DNA from: Microbacterium esteraromaticum
GTDB taxonomy: Bacteria; Actinomycetota; Actinomycetes; Actinomycetales; Microbacteriaceae
Direction of reading: 5' to 3'
NCBI RefSeq assembly: GCF_028747645.1
Contig: NZ_CP118100.1
Location: 2,046,001 to 2,110,000 of the forward strand
DNA length: 64,000 nucleotides
Shown: positions 24,841-37,141 of the stretch, in pieces
Numbering within the stretch: the first letter of the stretch is position 1
Layout of the letters: the number at the start of each line of letters is the position of its first letter
Translations under genes and position numbers: made by a program
The notes under the pieces: model-generated
Database searches by the model: none
The model's input: the letters and a program-made list of their open reading frames with translations, nothing else
Told to the model about the DNA's origin: nothing

Positions 24841-26370
24841 CTATCTCTTGCGCCGCTCCCGCACACGCATGTTGATGACGATCGGCGTTCCCTCGAAGTC
24901 GTACAGCTCGCGCAGACGGCGTTGCACGAATCGGCGGTAGCCGGGGTCGAGGAAGCCCGTCGTGAACAGCACGAACGTCGGCGGACGCGTCGACGCCTGC
25001 GTGCCGAACAGGATGCGCGGCTGCTTGCCGCCCCGCAGCGGGTGCGGGTGCGCGGCGACGAGCTCGGTGATGAACGCGTTGAACTTGCCGGTCGGAATGC
25101 GGCGGTCCCAGTTCTCCAGCGCCAGCTCAAGGGCGGGCACGAGCTTGTCGAGGTGGCGCCCGGTCCTGGCCGAGATGTTCACGCGCGGAGCCCACGCGAC
25201 GTGCGCCAGATCCTGCTCGATCTCGCGCTCCAGGTAGCGGCGGCGGTCGATGTTCTCCATGTCGTCGTCGAACAGGCGGTCCCACTTGTTGAACGCCAGC
25301 ACGAGCGCGCGCCCGGATTCGAGCACCATGTCGATGATGTTCAGGTCCTGCACGCTGATGGGCTGGCTGACGTCGAGCACGACGACGGCGACTTCGGCCT
25401 TCTCCAGCGCGGCAGACGTGCGCAGCGATGCGTAGAAGTCGGCGCCCTGCTGCAGGTGCACACGACGGCGGATGCCGGCGGTGTCGACCAGCCGCCACAT
25501 CTTGCCGCCCATCTCGACGATCTCGTCGACCGGGTCGCGTGTGGTGCCGGCGAGGTCGTTGACGACCACGCGCTCCTCGCCCGCGGCCTTGTTCAGCAGC
25601 GACGACTTGCCCACGTTCGGGCGTCCGAGAATCGCGACGCGACGCGGCCCGCCGATCTCGGCCTTGGCCACGGCCGAGACCTCGGGCAGTTTCGCCATGA
25701 CCAGGTCGAGCAGGTCGGCGACCCCGCGACCGTGGATCGCCGAGACCGGGTGCGGTTCGCCCAGACCCAGGTTCCACAGCGCGGCGGCCTCGGGCTCCTG
25801 GCGCGCGTCGTCGATCTTGTTGGCGACGAGGAACACCGGCTTGCCGCTCTTGCGCAGCAGCTTGACGACGTGCTCGTCGGTCGATGTGGCACCGACCTTC
25901 GCGTCGACGACGAACAGCACCAGGTCCGAGAGGTCGATCGCGACCTCGGCCTGGGCGGCGACCGACCGGTCGATGCCCTTGGCGTCGGGCTCCCACCCGC
26001 CGGTGTCGACCAGCGAGAAGCGCCGGTCCATCCATTCAGCCTTGTAGGTCACCCGGTCGCGGGTCACGCCCGGCGTGTCCTCGACGACGGCCTCACGGCG
26101 ACCGAGGATGCGGTTCACCAGGGCGGACTTGCCGACATTCGGGCGTCCCACGATGGCGACCACCGGCAGAGCCGGCGAGTACTCGATGCCGTCCTCGCCG
26201 AGCGAAAGTCCCGCCAGCAGGTCGGCGTCGTCCTCGTCGAGCTCGTAGTCGCTGAGCGTCGCGCGCATCAAGTCAGCGCGCTGCTCGGCAGCGTTCTCGT
26301 CGATCGCGGCGAGCTTGTCAGCGAGCTGGTCGGGCGCGCCTTCGTATTCTTCTTCGTCGGCCATGTTCAT
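24841..26370 (-). CDS. der: Ribosome-assembly GTPase Der (EngA)
   Basis: 509 residues with two tandem G domains: first [28 protein letters not shown]; second [29 protein letters not shown]-terminal KH-like domain ends in a basic tail. Der is essential for 50S subunit maturation. An acidic 65-residue N-terminal extension is usual in Actinobacteria. The start (26370, or 26364 in frame) overlaps the cmk stop as ATGA, so der is last in the scp-cmk series and translationally coupled. Confidence 0.96.
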   Translation of the reverse strand: MNMADEEEYEGAPDQLADKLAAIDENAAEQRADLMRATLSDYELDEDDADLLAGLSLGEDGIEYSPALPVVAIVGRPNVGKSALVNRILGRREAVVEDTPGVTRDRVTYKAEWMDRRFSLVDTGGWEPDAKGIDRSVAAQAEVAIDLSDLVLFVVDAKVGATSTDEHVVKLLRKSGKPVFLVANKIDDARQEPEAAALWNLGLGEPHPVSAIHGRGVADLLDLVMAKLPEVSAVAKAEIGGPRRVAILGRPNVGKSSLLNKAAGEERVVVNDLAGTTRDPVDEIVEMGGKMWRLVDTAGIRRRVHLQQGADFYASLRTSAALEKAEVAVVVLDVSQPISVQDLNIIDMVLESGRALVLAFNKWDRLFDDDMENIDRRRYLEREIEQDLAHVAWAPRVNISARTGRHLDKLVPALELALENWDRRIPTGKFNAFITELVAAHPHPLRGGKQPRILFGTQASTRPPTFVLFTTGFLDPGYRRFVQRRLRELYDFEGTPIVINMRVRERRKR

Positions 26371-27074
26371 GCTCCTGTGTCTGCGTCGCGCCGGTCGATG
26401 ACCGCAAGCACGGCGTCGACGGTCTGCGCGAAATCAAGGTCTGTGGAGTCGACGACGTCAACGCCCGGGGCAGCGTTGAGAAAGTCGACGACGGTGCTGT
26501 CGGATGCGTCGCGCTTGTGCAGCGCCTCCGCGACAGCTGCGGCGTTCTCGCCGGCCAGTTCGCCCGCGCGGCGCGCGGCACGCACCTCGGGGGCGGCGGT
26601 CAGCAGAATGCGCACGGGGGCGTCCGGCGCCACCACCGTGGTGATGTCACGGCCTTCGACGACGACGGCCGGGTACTCGGCCTCCGCCACGATCCGCCGG
26701 AACATCTCGTTCACCTGCGCCCGGATCTCGGGCACGCGCGCGACGCCGCTGACCGCGGACGACACCCGCGGCTCGCGGATGGCGTCGGTCACGTCGACGC
26801 CGCCCACCGACACGCGCCGGTCATCGGGGTCGAGAGCCTGAGCGAACGGGAAGTCGGATGCTGCCGACCGCACAGCCGTGGCATCCGCCGTGTCGAATCC
26901 ACGATCGAGCACGTACCAAGCCAGCGCCCGGTAGGCCGCGCCCGTGTCGAGGTAGCCGAAGCCGTGCCGGCGGGCGACCTCTTTCGAGACGCTGGATTTG
27001 CCCGACCCGGCCGGGCCGTCGATCGCGATGAACTTGCGCGCCTGGTGCGCCGAGTCCGTCGAGAGGTCAGTCAT
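26367..27074 (-). CDS. cmk: Cytidylate kinase
   Basis: 235 residues. P-loop [20 protein letters not shown] near the N-terminus, then [14 protein letters not shown] and [12 protein letters not shown], all typical of Cmk. It phosphorylates CMP and dCMP with ATP. ATG 27074 overlaps the tyrA stop (ATGACTGA). A longer upstream frame was rejected because similarity begins at MTDLST. Confidence 0.96.
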   Translation of the reverse strand: MTDLSTDSAHQARKFIAIDGPAGSGKSSVSKEVARRHGFGYLDTGAAYRALAWYVLDRGFDTADATAVRSAASDFPFAQALDPDDRRVSVGGVDVTDAIREPRVSSAVSGVARVPEIRAQVNEMFRRIVAEAEYPAVVVEGRDITTVVAPDAPVRILLTAAPEVRAARRAGELAGENAAAVAEALHKRDASDSTVVDFLNAAPGVDVVDSTDLDFAQTVDAVLAVIDRRDADTGA

Positions 27075-28191
27075 TGGTGTTCCCCGCAATCCGCCAGCCG
27101 CGTTCTTCCAGTCCCTCGATCGCACCGCGCAGCGCGGCCGGCGCGACACTGATCTCAGCGAGACCGAACTGGGCGCCCGGAGAGTGCTCCAGGCGAAGGT
27201 CCTCGACGTTCACGCCCAGTTCGCCGAGCTCGCCGAACAGGCGCCCCAGCTGACCGGCGGTGTCGTCGACCATGACGACCAGTGTCTCGAATCGACGGTT
27301 CTGACCGTGCTTGCCCGGCAGACGCTCCACGCCCTCGTTGCCGAGGCGGATGGCGTCGGCCACGGTACGGCGCGCGCCGGCGGCATCCGGAGCGCGCAGC
27401 GCGTCCGCGACGCTCCGCAGGTCGTCGGCGAGCGCATCGAGCACCTCGACGACGGGAGCCGCGTTGGCGCCCAGGATCTGCACCCACAGCTCGGGCGCCG
27501 ACGCGGCGATGCGCGTGGTGTCGCGCACACCCTGACCTGCCAGACGCAGCGATCCCTCGTCGGCCTCGGCCAGCCGGGCGGCGAGCAGACTTGCCACCAC
27601 CTGCGGCACGTGCGAGGTCATGGCCACCGCACGGTCGTGCTCTTCGGGGGTCATCTCCAGGGGCATCGCGCCGACATCGAGGGCGAGCGCTTCGACCAGG
27701 GCCAGGTCAGCGGGCCGCGTCTGCTCGTCGCGGCACACCACCCAGGGGCGACCGATGAACAGGTCGGCGCGCGCCGAGATCGCCCCGCCGCGTTCGCGCC
27801 CGGCGAGCGGATGCGAGCCGATGTAGCGGGTGAGGTCGATGCCCCGGGCGCGCAACTGGTCGAACGGCTGCAGCTTCACGCTGGCGACGTCGGTGACGAC
27901 GGCACCGGGGTACGCGGCGAGTTCGGCCTGGATGACGTCGGCCGTCACATCCGGCGGCACGGCGACGACGATCAGGGTCGGGGCGTCATTGTCGCGGGCC
28001 GCGCGTCCGGCACCGTAGTCGATGGCCAGGCGCAACTGCGACGGCGAGGCGTCCGCGAGAACGACGTCGACCCCCTTCGCGCGCAGGGCATGGCCGATGC
28101 TGGCGCCGAGAAGGCCGGCGCCGACGACCCGCACCGTGCCCGAGAGTCGCGCAGCGACCTGGGGTGCACGCACGCCGGTGGTCTCGCTCAC
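27067..28191 (-). CDS. tyrA: Prephenate dehydrogenase
   Basis: 374 residues. NAD-binding motif [19 protein letters not shown] (about 22-40), then the prephenate site [12 protein letters not shown] and the helical dimerisation region (about 170-290). The last ~75 residues ([20 protein letters not shown]) look like an ACT regulatory domain, so tyrosine feedback is likely. Converts prephenate to 4-hydroxyphenylpyruvate in tyrosine synthesis. It overlaps rluB by 4 nt upstream and cmk by 8 nt downstream. Confidence 0.94.
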   Translation of the reverse strand: MSETTGVRAPQVAARLSGTVRVVGAGLLGASIGHALRAKGVDVVLADASPSQLRLAIDYGAGRAARDNDAPTLIVVAVPPDVTADVIQAELAAYPGAVVTDVASVKLQPFDQLRARGIDLTRYIGSHPLAGRERGGAISARADLFIGRPWVVCRDEQTRPADLALVEALALDVGAMPLEMTPEEHDRAVAMTSHVPQVVASLLAARLAEADEGSLRLAGQGVRDTTRIAASAPELWVQILGANAAPVVEVLDALADDLRSVADALRAPDAAGARRTVADAIRLGNEGVERLPGKHGQNRRFETLVVMVDDTAGQLGRLFGELGELGVNVEDLRLEHSPGAQFGLAEISVAPAALRGAIEGLEERGWRIAGNTND

Positions 28192-28958
28192 TCGTTCTCC
28201 CGGGAATCCTGGCGCGAGAGAGTCAGCAGCGCGCCACGTTCGATTTTAGTCAGCTCGCGTGCCTTGCCGACCGGGAGCGTTCCCAGGTGCAGCGGGCCGA
28301 ACTGACGGCGCACGAGATCGATCACCGGATGCCCGACGGCAGCCATCATGCGCCGCACGATCCGGTTGCGACCCGAGTGCAGCGTCAGCTCCACCAGGCT
28401 CGAGTCGCCCGACGAGTCGAGCAGCCGCGCCTTGTCGGCTGCGATGGGCCCATCCTCCAGCTCGATACCGCGCGTCAGCGTCGCAATGGTCTGCGCCGTG
28501 ACCCGCCCCTCGACCTTGGCGATGTACACCTTGGTGACCCCGAACGAGGGGTGCGCGAGCACGTGCGCGAGGTCGCCATCGTTCGTCAGGATCAGCAGCC
28601 CGCTGGTCTCGGCGTCGAGGCGACCGACGTTGTAGAGCCGTTCCGGCCAGTCCTTGGTGAAGCGCCGCAGATCGGGCCGCCCGTTCTCGTCCTTCATGGT
28701 GCTGACCACGCCGGTGGGCTTGTTGAGCATCACATAGCGCTTCGAGACGTCGAGCTGTACGGCGGTGCCGTCGACGTCGATGAGGTCGTTCTCGGGGTCG
28801 ATCCGGGTGCCGAGCTCGGTCACCGTGCGGCCGTTGACGCGGATGCGCCCTTCGACGATGTACTGCTCGATCACTCGGCGCGAGGCGACCCCGGCGTTGG
28901 CCAGAGCCTTCTGCAGGCGGATGCCCTCGGGGGCGGGGGTGTTGTCGTCGCCGGTCAT
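28188..28958 (-). CDS. rluB: 23S rRNA pseudouridine synthase, RluB family
   Basis: 256 residues: S4 domain at about 12-60 (RLQKALANAGVASRRVIEQY), then a catalytic domain with NVGRLDAETSGLLILTNDGD holding the catalytic Asp. It modifies U in helix 89-93 region of 23S rRNA in known RluB; the exact site here is inferred. Overlaps scpB by 4 nt and tyrA by 4 nt. Confidence 0.93.
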   Translation of the reverse strand: MTGDDNTPAPEGIRLQKALANAGVASRRVIEQYIVEGRIRVNGRTVTELGTRIDPENDLIDVDGTAVQLDVSKRYVMLNKPTGVVSTMKDENGRPDLRRFTKDWPERLYNVGRLDAETSGLLILTNDGDLAHVLAHPSFGVTKVYIAKVEGRVTAQTIATLTRGIELEDGPIAADKARLLDSSGDSSLVELTLHSGRNRIVRRMMAAVGHPVIDLVRRQFGPLHLGTLPVGKARELTKIERGALLTLSRQDSRENE

Positions 28959-29554
28959 CGCAGCGTCCCTTCGTCGAATCCGTCGGCCCCGTCATCGAGC
29001 AGGGGCGAGATGGGCGGCAGCTCGTCGATCGAGTTGATACCGAGGTGCTCGAGCAGCGCGTCGGTCGTGCCGTAGTTGATGGCGCCGGTCTCGGCGTCGG
29101 CGAACAGCTCGGTGATCAGGCCGCGTCCGAGCAGCGTGCGCACTACCGAATCGACGTTGACCGCACGGATCGACGCGACCTGCCCGCGTGTGACAGGCTG
29201 CTTGTAGGCGATCACCGCGAGCGTCTCCAGTGCGGCCTGCGACAGGCGGGCGGGCGCTTGTCCCCCGACGAAATCGGCGATGAGATCGTCGTGGTCCTCG
29301 CGCACGTACAGGCGCCAGCCCCCGCCGACCTCACGCAGCTCGAAGCCGCGGCGCGGCCCCGCGCCGCGACCGTCGTAGTCCTCGACCAGCGCCTCCAGCG
29401 TCTGACGCACGGCCGGCACGGGCGCGTGCACGGCGGCGGCCAGCGCAACCAGCGCGATCGGCTCGTCGACGATCAGCAGTATCGCCTCGATGCGTTCGGC
29501 CAGCGGCGTCTCGGGCTCGGCCTCGTTCTGCACGGATGCTCCTTCAACGGTCAT
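28955..29554 (-). CDS. scpB: Segregation and condensation protein B
   Basis: 199 residues with two winged-helix domains (LAERIEAILLIVDEPIALVA; LETLAVIAYKQPVTRGQVAS), the ScpB layout. ScpB dimers bind ScpA and the SMC complex that compacts the chromosome. The start lies within the scpA 3' end (11-nt overlap), so it is coupled to scpA. Confidence 0.95.
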   Translation of the reverse strand: MTVEGASVQNEAEPETPLAERIEAILLIVDEPIALVALAAAVHAPVPAVRQTLEALVEDYDGRGAGPRRGFELREVGGGWRLYVREDHDDLIADFVGGQAPARLSQAALETLAVIAYKQPVTRGQVASIRAVNVDSVVRTLLGRGLITELFADAETGAINYGTTDALLEHLGINSIDELPPISPLLDDGADGFDEGTLR

Positions 29555-30380
29555 AGTCAGCGCCCAACGTCGCCAGTTGCTCGTCCGACCAGCTCTCGGC
29601 CGACCAGCGCAGTGTCAGCTCACCGAGCGGCTCGAGCTGCTCGAACGACAGCGCGGCATGCCGGTACAGCTCCAGCACCGAGATGAACCGCGCTACGACG
29701 ACGCCCGGCTCGGTGATGCCCGAGACGAGGTCGCGGAAGGTGAGGGACTCGGCGCTGCGCAGCAGCGTCACCACGACCGCCGCCTGCTCGCGGATGCTGA
29801 CCAGTGGCGCATGCAGATGGTCGACCCCGACGGTGGGAATCTGCTTGGGCGCGAACGCAAGCATCGCCAGGGCCGCGAAGTCGGATGCCGACAGCGACCA
29901 CACCAGTTCCGGCGTGCGGCTGCGGTGCTTCTCGTCGAGCGGTACGGCGCGCACGTGCCGACGCTCCTCGCGTTGCAGGCAGCGCGAGAACCACGACGAC
30001 ACCTCTTTGAAGGCGCGGTACTGCAGCAGACGTGCGAAGAGCAGATCGCGCGCCTCAAGCAGCGCGACGGCTTCGGCGTCGACCAATTCTCCCTGTGGCA
30101 GCAGCCCGGCGACCTTCATGTCGAGCAGCGTCGCGGCCACGACCAGGAACTCCGAGGCCTGCTCGAGCTCCTCCTCGCCGTCGAGCTCCTTCAGATACGC
30201 GATGAACTCGTTGGTGACCCGGCTCAGCGACACCTCGGTGATGTCGAGTTCATGCTTCGAGATGAGGTTCAGCAGCAGGTCGAACGGTCCGTCGAAGTTC
30301 GACAGCGAGATGCGAAAGCCGTCCGAGGACTCAGCGGGCTCTGCCGCCGTGGCCGGCTCGGTGTCAGGCGACAGCGCCAC
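29544..30380 (-). CDS. scpA: Segregation and condensation protein A (kleisin)
   Basis: 278 residues from GTG 30380, which lies inside the last codons of parA (17-nt overlap). The N-terminal kleisin motif FDGPFDLLLNLISKHELDI is followed by a helical middle and a winged-helix C-terminus (ESLTFRDLVSGITEPGVVVA). It bridges the SMC heads with ScpB. Confidence 0.94.
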   Translation of the reverse strand: MALSPDTEPATAAEPAESSDGFRISLSNFDGPFDLLLNLISKHELDITEVSLSRVTNEFIAYLKELDGEEELEQASEFLVVAATLLDMKVAGLLPQGELVDAEAVALLEARDLLFARLLQYRAFKEVSSWFSRCLQREERRHVRAVPLDEKHRSRTPELVWSLSASDFAALAMLAFAPKQIPTVGVDHLHAPLVSIREQAAVVVTLLRSAESLTFRDLVSGITEPGVVVARFISVLELYRHAALSFEQLEPLGELTLRWSAESWSDEQLATLGADYDR

Positions 30381-31236
30381 GGGCGACCAGCTCCCGCGCC
30401 AATCGCAGGTACGCCTGGGCTGCGGCGTGCTCGGGCGCGAACTCGGTGATGGGCACGCCCGACACCGACGCATCGGGGAACTTGACCGTGCGGCCGATCA
30501 CGGTCTCGAGCACGTCGTCGCCGAATGCCTCGACGACGCGTTCGAGCACCTCGCGCGAGTGCAGCGTGCGCGGGTCGTACATGGTCGCGAGCAGTCCGTC
30601 GAGCGTGATCGAGGGGTTCAGTCGGTCGCGCACCTTGTCGATCGTCTCGATCAGCAGCGCCACACCGCGCAGTGCGAAGAACTCGCACTCCAGCGGGATC
30701 AGCACGCCGTGCGCGGCGGTGAGCGCGTTGACTGTGAGCAGACCGAGCGAGGGCTGGCAGTCGATCAGGATGACGTCGTACTCGCCGGACACCTGGCGCA
30801 GCACGCGCGAGAGGATCGTCTCGCGGGCCACCTCGTTGACGAGGTGGACCTCAGCCGCGGACAGGTCGATGTTGGCGGGCAGCACGTCGAGGTTCTCGAC
30901 GTTCGAGGGCACGATGACCTCGTGCGCGTCGCGCTTGATGTCGAGCAGCAGGTCGTAGACGGTCGGCACGTCGTGCGTGGGAATACCCAGCCCCGCCGAG
31001 AGCGCGCCCTGCGGGTCGAAGTCGACGGCCAGCACGCGGCGGCCGTACTCGGCGAGCGACGCGGCGAGGTTGATGGAGGTCGTGGTCTTGCCCACGCCGC
31101 CCTTCTGGTTGCACAGCGCGATGATGCGCGCCGGCCCGTGGCTGTCAAGCGGTGCCGGTGTGGCGAAGCCCTGGTAGGGACGACCGGTCGGCCCCAGGGG
31201 AACATCGTCTCCCTGGTTTGTCTTCGACCTGGACAT
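30364..31236 (-). CDS. ParA-family ATPase (Soj-like), linked to scpA
   Basis: 290 residues. Deviant Walker A CNQKGGVGKTTTSINLAASL at about 41-60, then DFDPQGALSAGLG and LIDCQPSLGLLTVNAL. It belongs to the ParA ATPases encoded beside scpAB in Actinobacteria, distinct from the origin-proximal parA. Probable role: chromosome or cargo positioning. ATG 31236 is chosen where conserved sequence nears; the frame stays open upstream into the xerD spacer. Confidence 0.9.
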   Translation of the reverse strand: MSRSKTNQGDDVPLGPTGRPYQGFATPAPLDSHGPARIIALCNQKGGVGKTTTSINLAASLAEYGRRVLAVDFDPQGALSAGLGIPTHDVPTVYDLLLDIKRDAHEVIVPSNVENLDVLPANIDLSAAEVHLVNEVARETILSRVLRQVSGEYDVILIDCQPSLGLLTVNALTAAHGVLIPLECEFFALRGVALLIETIDKVRDRLNPSITLDGLLATMYDPRTLHSREVLERVVEAFGDDVLETVIGRTVKFPDASVSGVPITEFAPEHAAAQAYLRLARELVARGAVA

Positions 31237-31342
31237 CGTCGCCTTCTGCGCCACCGTTTCCGCCTTCCGTGCTTGGTCGATTGTAGCCGTACGACGGCCG
31301 GGATTCCGCTCGGCGCGCGGCAACCGGCCGCCTCGTGCGGGC

Positions 31343-32245
31343 TCAGCGCGCCCGCGGATGCGAGGTGGCGTAGATGTCGCGCAGAGTGTCCACCGACACG
31401 TGCGTGTAGATCTGCGTCGTCGCGACCGACGCGTGGCCCAGCAGCTCCTGCACCACGCGCACGTCGGCACCGCCCTGCAGCAGGTGCGTCGCGAACGAGT
31501 GCCGCAGGGTGTGCGGTGACACATCGGCGACGATCTGGGCGCGCTCGGCGGCCGCGCGGATCACCAGCCAGGCGCTCTGACGCGACAGCGGCGCCCCCCG
31601 TGCTCCCAGGAACAGACGCGCCGACGCCGCACCCTTCGCCGCGAGCGCCGGGCGCACCCGGGTCAGGTACGCCTCCACGGCGGCTCTGGCGTACGACCCG
31701 ACCGGCACGATCCGCTCTTTATCGCCCTTGCCTCGCACGCGCAGAACATCGCCGTGGGCGAGGTCGTCGACATCGAGTGAGACGACCTCCGACACACGCG
31801 CACCGGTGGCGTACAACAGCTCCAGCAGGGCACGGTCGCGGATGCCGATCGGCTCATCCGGCGCGGGCGCGGCCAGCAGACGCTCGACCTGCTCGATCGT
31901 CAGCGCCTTCGGCAACCGCTGCGGCGTCTTCGGCGGACGCAACCGCGCCGAGGGGTCATCCTGCGCGATGCCCTCCCGCGCGAGGAACCGGTGCCAACCA
32001 CGCACCGCCGACTGCAGCCGCGCGAGGCTAGTCGCCGCCGGTGGCGGCTGCGCGCTCGATCTCTCGGCGATGAACTCCGACACGATCGTCGCGGTGATGG
32101 CATCCGTCGTCGCCACCCCGCGCGCCTCGAGCCACGCGACGTACCCGCCCAGATCGCGGCGGTAGGCCGCGATCGTGTGCTCCGACAGGCCGCGCTCGAT
32201 CGTGACGTGCCGCAGGTACGCGTCCAGCGCCCGATCGAGCTGCAC
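31343..32245 (-). CDS. xerD: Site-specific tyrosine recombinase XerD
   Basis: 300 residues from GTG 32245. N-terminal SAM-like DNA-binding domain with [20 protein letters not shown]; catalytic residues in [15 protein letters not shown] (Arg), [14 protein letters not shown] (His, Arg), [16 protein letters not shown] (His, Tyr). It resolves chromosome dimers at dif with XerC. Starts 1 nt after the Nudix gene stop. This is a complete chromosomal recombinase, distinct from the island remnants. Confidence 0.94.
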   Translation of the reverse strand: MQLDRALDAYLRHVTIERGLSEHTIAAYRRDLGGYVAWLEARGVATTDAITATIVSEFIAERSSAQPPPAATSLARLQSAVRGWHRFLAREGIAQDDPSARLRPPKTPQRLPKALTIEQVERLLAAPAPDEPIGIRDRALLELLYATGARVSEVVSLDVDDLAHGDVLRVRGKGDKERIVPVGSYARAAVEAYLTRVRPALAAKGAASARLFLGARGAPLSRQSAWLVIRAAAERAQIVADVSPHTLRHSFATHLLQGGADVRVVQELLGHASVATTQIYTHVSVDTLRDIYATSHPRAR

Positions 32246-32246
32246 G

Positions 32247-32828
32247 TCAGCCCTTGTCGTGCCGTTGCAGACGCAGCCGCCGCTCCGCGGCGAGCACGCC
32301 GATGGAGAGGATGCCATTGTGCATGCGCCCGGCAAGCACAGCATCCGCAGCCTCTGCCAGCGGCACCCACTCCACACGGATGTCGGCTTCTTCCGCCTCG
32401 CGGGCGTGCGCGACCTCGGCCGCCGAGATCCCGGTGGCGAGAAAGACGTGGATCATCTCGTCGTTGCCGCCCGGCGTCGTCCACGACGACACCAGGTGCT
32501 CCCAGTTCTCGGCGGTGATGTCGGTCTCCTCGGCGAGTTCCCGCCGTGCGGCGCACAGCGGGTCCTCCCCCGGCACGTCCAACAGACCGGCGGGCAGCTC
32601 CCAGTCGCGATGACGGATCGGATGCCGGTACTGCTGAATCAACAGCACCCGGTCATCCTCGTCGAGCGCGACGATCGCGACCGCGCCGGTGTGCGCGACG
32701 TACTCTCGCACGATCTCGCCGTCACCGTACCGGATCCGGTCGGAGCGCACGTCCCACACCCAGCCGTTGTGGATCAGATCGCTGCTGATCACCTCGGGCG
32801 CGAACGGCTCGTCCTGCAACTGCGTCAT
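32247..32828 (-). CDS. Nudix hydrolase, ADP-ribose pyrophosphatase type
   Basis: 193 residues. Nudix box [21 protein letters not shown] then TD (about 100-122), preceded by [20 protein letters not shown] as in ADP-ribose pyrophosphatases. It hydrolyses ADP-ribose or a related NDP-sugar. It starts 7 nt after pyrG stops and runs directly into xerD. Confidence 0.9.
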   Translation of the reverse strand: MTQLQDEPFAPEVISSDLIHNGWVWDVRSDRIRYGDGEIVREYVAHTGAVAIVALDEDDRVLLIQQYRHPIRHRDWELPAGLLDVPGEDPLCAARRELAEETDITAENWEHLVSSWTTPGGNDEMIHVFLATGISAAEVAHAREAEEADIRVEWVPLAEAADAVLAGRMHNGILSIGVLAAERRLRLQRHDKG

Positions 32829-32835
32829 CCGTTGA

Positions 32836-34542
<1,707 letters not shown>

Positions 34543-34550
34543 CTATCCTA

Positions 34551-36239
34551 TCAGGTCGCGCTCGAGCCGAGGCTCAGCAGTTCACGGGCGTGGGTCAGTG
34601 CGGCGTCGGAATCGGCGAGTCCCGAGAGCAGACGGGCCATCTCGGCCTCGCGCGGCTCCCCCGACAGACGCGTGACGCTGGATGCTGTCACGGCACCATC
34701 ATGGGATTTCACCACCGACAGGTGGTTGGTGGCGAACGCCGCCACCTGGGCGAGGTGTGTCACGGCGATCACCTGCGACGTGCGGGCCAGCTGCGCCAGG
34801 CGCCTGCCGACCTCGATCGCCGCGGCGCCGCCGATGCCGGCATCCACCTCGTCGAAGACGAAGGTCGGAACCGGGTCGGTTCCGGCGATGACGACCTCGA
34901 TGGCGAGCATCACGCGCGACAGCTCACCGCCCGAGGCGCCTCGCGAGACCGAGCGCGGCTCAGCGCCGGGGTGCGGCGCCAGCAGCAGGGCGACGTCGTC
35001 GCGACCATGGCGCGATTCGGCTCCGGCCGAGACACGTGCCTCGAATCGGGCATCCGGCATCGCGAGGGCGTGCAGTTCCTCAGTGACGGCGTGCGAGAGG
35101 CGCGCCGCGGCATCGGTGCGCACAGCGGTCAATGCCGACGCGGCTTCGTCGAGCTCGTCGCGGACGCGCGCGGCGTCGGCTTCGAGGCGTTCGATGCGGT
35201 CGCCGTCGTCGTCGAGCTCGGCCAGGCGCAACGATCCGGTGCGCCACACCTCCAGCGCCGCCTCGAGCGACCCGTGCTGCCTGATCAGCCCGCCGATCGC
35301 GGCGCGGCGCTCTTCGACGGCCGCGAGCTCGTGCGGGCCCGAGTCGTCGAGGTCGGCGAGGTAGCCCGACAGCTGAAGTGCGAGGTCGGCCGTGCGGTAA
35401 CCGAGATCGGTGAGGCCTTCGGCGATCCCGGCCAACTGCGGATCCGGAGCGCGTTCCAGTGACCGCCGCGCCTCGGCGACCAGCGCCGTCACGTCAGGGG
35501 CATCCTCTTCGCTGGAGAGCGCCGAACGCGCCACGGATGCCGCCACACGCAGCTCCTCGGCGTTCGCCAGGCGTTCAGCGCGCTCATTGAGCTCGACGTC
35601 CTCACCGGGCTGCGGCTCAAGCTGTTCGATCTCGGCGAGCTGCTCGCGCAACTGCGCGGCCTCAGCCGCGCGCCGGTCGCGGTTCTCAGAGAGCTCGGTG
35701 ATCTCGGCATCCAACGCCCGCCACGCCTGGTAGCGCTCGGAGTACCGGGCGACAGCGTCGGCGACGGCCTGTCCCCCGAACCGGTCGAGCGCGTCACGCT
35801 GCGCGGCGGCCGACCGCAGGCGCAGCTGGTCGGACTGGCCGTGCACGACGACGAGCTCCTCGGCGAGGGCCGAGAGCACGGCGGCCGGTGCCGGACGACC
35901 GCCCACACTGGCACGGCTGCGCCCCTCGGCGCTGAGTGTGCGCGAGACGTACAGCTCGGCAGCATCCCCCGCCGGCTCCAGCTCTCCCCCGGCGTCGGTG
36001 ACGATGTCGGTCACCGCGCCCTGCTGCGGCACGACCCAGACGCCGGCGACGGATGCCTGTGACGCGCCGGCCCGGATCGCCGATGAGTCCGCGCGCGCGC
36101 CGAGCAGCAGGCCGAGCCCGGTGACGACCATGGTCTTGCCCGCACCGGTCTCACCGGTCACGGCGGTGAACCCCGGCCCGAGCGGGAGCACGGCGTCATC
36201 GATGACGCCAAGCCCGCGGATGCGCATTTCGTCGATCAT
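34551..36239 (-). CDS. recN: DNA repair protein RecN
   Basis: 562 residues from ATG 36239. SMC-like ATPase: Walker A VTGETGAGKTMVVTGLGLLL near residue 30, a long coiled-coil middle (about 155-370), a GASGGELSRVMLAIEVVIA signature and Walker B TFVFDEVDAGIGG. It acts in double-strand break repair. Start overlaps the nadK stop as ATGA; a longer upstream frame lies within nadK and is rejected. No LexA box is visible at its start, so any SOS control would act on an upstream promoter. Confidence 0.96.
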   Translation of the reverse strand: MIDEMRIRGLGVIDDAVLPLGPGFTAVTGETGAGKTMVVTGLGLLLGARADSSAIRAGASQASVAGVWVVPQQGAVTDIVTDAGGELEPAGDAAELYVSRTLSAEGRSRASVGGRPAPAAVLSALAEELVVVHGQSDQLRLRSAAAQRDALDRFGGQAVADAVARYSERYQAWRALDAEITELSENRDRRAAEAAQLREQLAEIEQLEPQPGEDVELNERAERLANAEELRVAASVARSALSSEEDAPDVTALVAEARRSLERAPDPQLAGIAEGLTDLGYRTADLALQLSGYLADLDDSGPHELAAVEERRAAIGGLIRQHGSLEAALEVWRTGSLRLAELDDDGDRIERLEADAARVRDELDEAASALTAVRTDAAARLSHAVTEELHALAMPDARFEARVSAGAESRHGRDDVALLLAPHPGAEPRSVSRGASGGELSRVMLAIEVVIAGTDPVPTFVFDEVDAGIGGAAAIEVGRRLAQLARTSQVIAVTHLAQVAAFATNHLSVVKSHDGAVTASSVTRLSGEPREAEMARLLSGLADSDAALTHARELLSLGSSAT

Positions 36240-37141
36240 GGTGCGCCCCTCCATCCGGCGACAGGCAGGTGAAACTTGCGCACGAGGCGGTTCGTGAACG
36301 CGGTCGGGTGCAGACGCGCCAGCCGCACCGGCTGCGCCGAGCGGCGCACCACGACGCGTGCTCCGGGCGGCAGCTCGTGCGACCTGCGACCGTCGCACCA
36401 CAGGATGCCCGTGCCATCGGTGCGCTCGAGCATCTCGATCGCGACCGAGGCCTCGGGCCCGACCACGAGCGGCTTGGCGAACAGCGCGTGCGCCGACAGC
36501 GGCACGACAGCAATCGCCTCGACGGTAGGCCAGATCACCGGTCCACCCGCCGAGAAGTTGTATGCGGTCGATCCGGTCGGAGTCGATACGACCATGCCGT
36601 CGCAGCCGAAGCTCGACAGCGGGCGCCCGTCGATCTCGACGACCACCTCGATCATGCGCTCACGGCTGGCCTTCTCGACGGTGGCCTCGTTCAGCGCCCA
36701 CGTCTCGTAGACGACCTCACCGGCGACGTCCTTGACGCGCACCGACAGTGCCAGACGCTCCTCGACCTCGTAGTCACGGTCGATGACGCGGTGCACGGCA
36801 GCATCCATGTCGTCCCGGTCGATCTCGGCGAGGAACCCGACGTGGCCCATGTTGATACCCAACACCGGCGCCCCGGAACCGCGGACCAGCTCGGCGGCGC
36901 GCAGGATCGTGCCATCGCCGCCGAGGACGATGGCCAACTCCAGCTGTTCGGCAGCGATCTCCTCGCCCAGCACTGCCACGTCGGCGAACCGCTCGTCGAT
37001 CTCGGCGAACTCGCCGTGATCGGGCGCGGGCAGCACGGGCGTCGCTCCGGCATCACGCAGGGCATCGACGACTCGCCGTGCCGCGACGACGGTGTCCTCC
37101 CGCTTGGCGTGGGCGACGACCAGGATGCGGCGCTCGTTCAT
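36236..37141 (-). CDS. nadK: NAD kinase
   Basis: 301 residues. GGDGT in LAIVLGGDGTILRAAEL (about 69-85), LGINMGHVGFLAEID, and the NAD-binding CDGMVVSTPTGSTAYNFSAG. Phosphorylates NAD to NADP using ATP or polyphosphate. ATG 37141 overlaps the tlyA stop as ATGA. Confidence 0.96.
   Translation of the reverse strand: MNERRILVVAHAKREDTVVAARRVVDALRDAGATPVLPAPDHGEFAEIDERFADVAVLGEEIAAEQLELAIVLGGDGTILRAAELVRGSGAPVLGINMGHVGFLAEIDRDDMDAAVHRVIDRDYEVEERLALSVRVKDVAGEVVYETWALNEATVEKASRERMIEVVVEIDGRPLSSFGCDGMVVSTPTGSTAYNFSAGGPVIWPTVEAIAVVPLSAHALFAKPLVVGPEASVAIEMLERTDGTGILWCDGRRSHELPPGARVVVRRSAQPVRLARLHPTAFTNRLVRKFHLPVAGWRGAP

Noticed and set aside
24838..26841. Long plus-strand frame over der and cmk
   Set aside because: Antisense shadow of conserved genes in high-GC DNA; no recognised domain and no ribosome-binding site.
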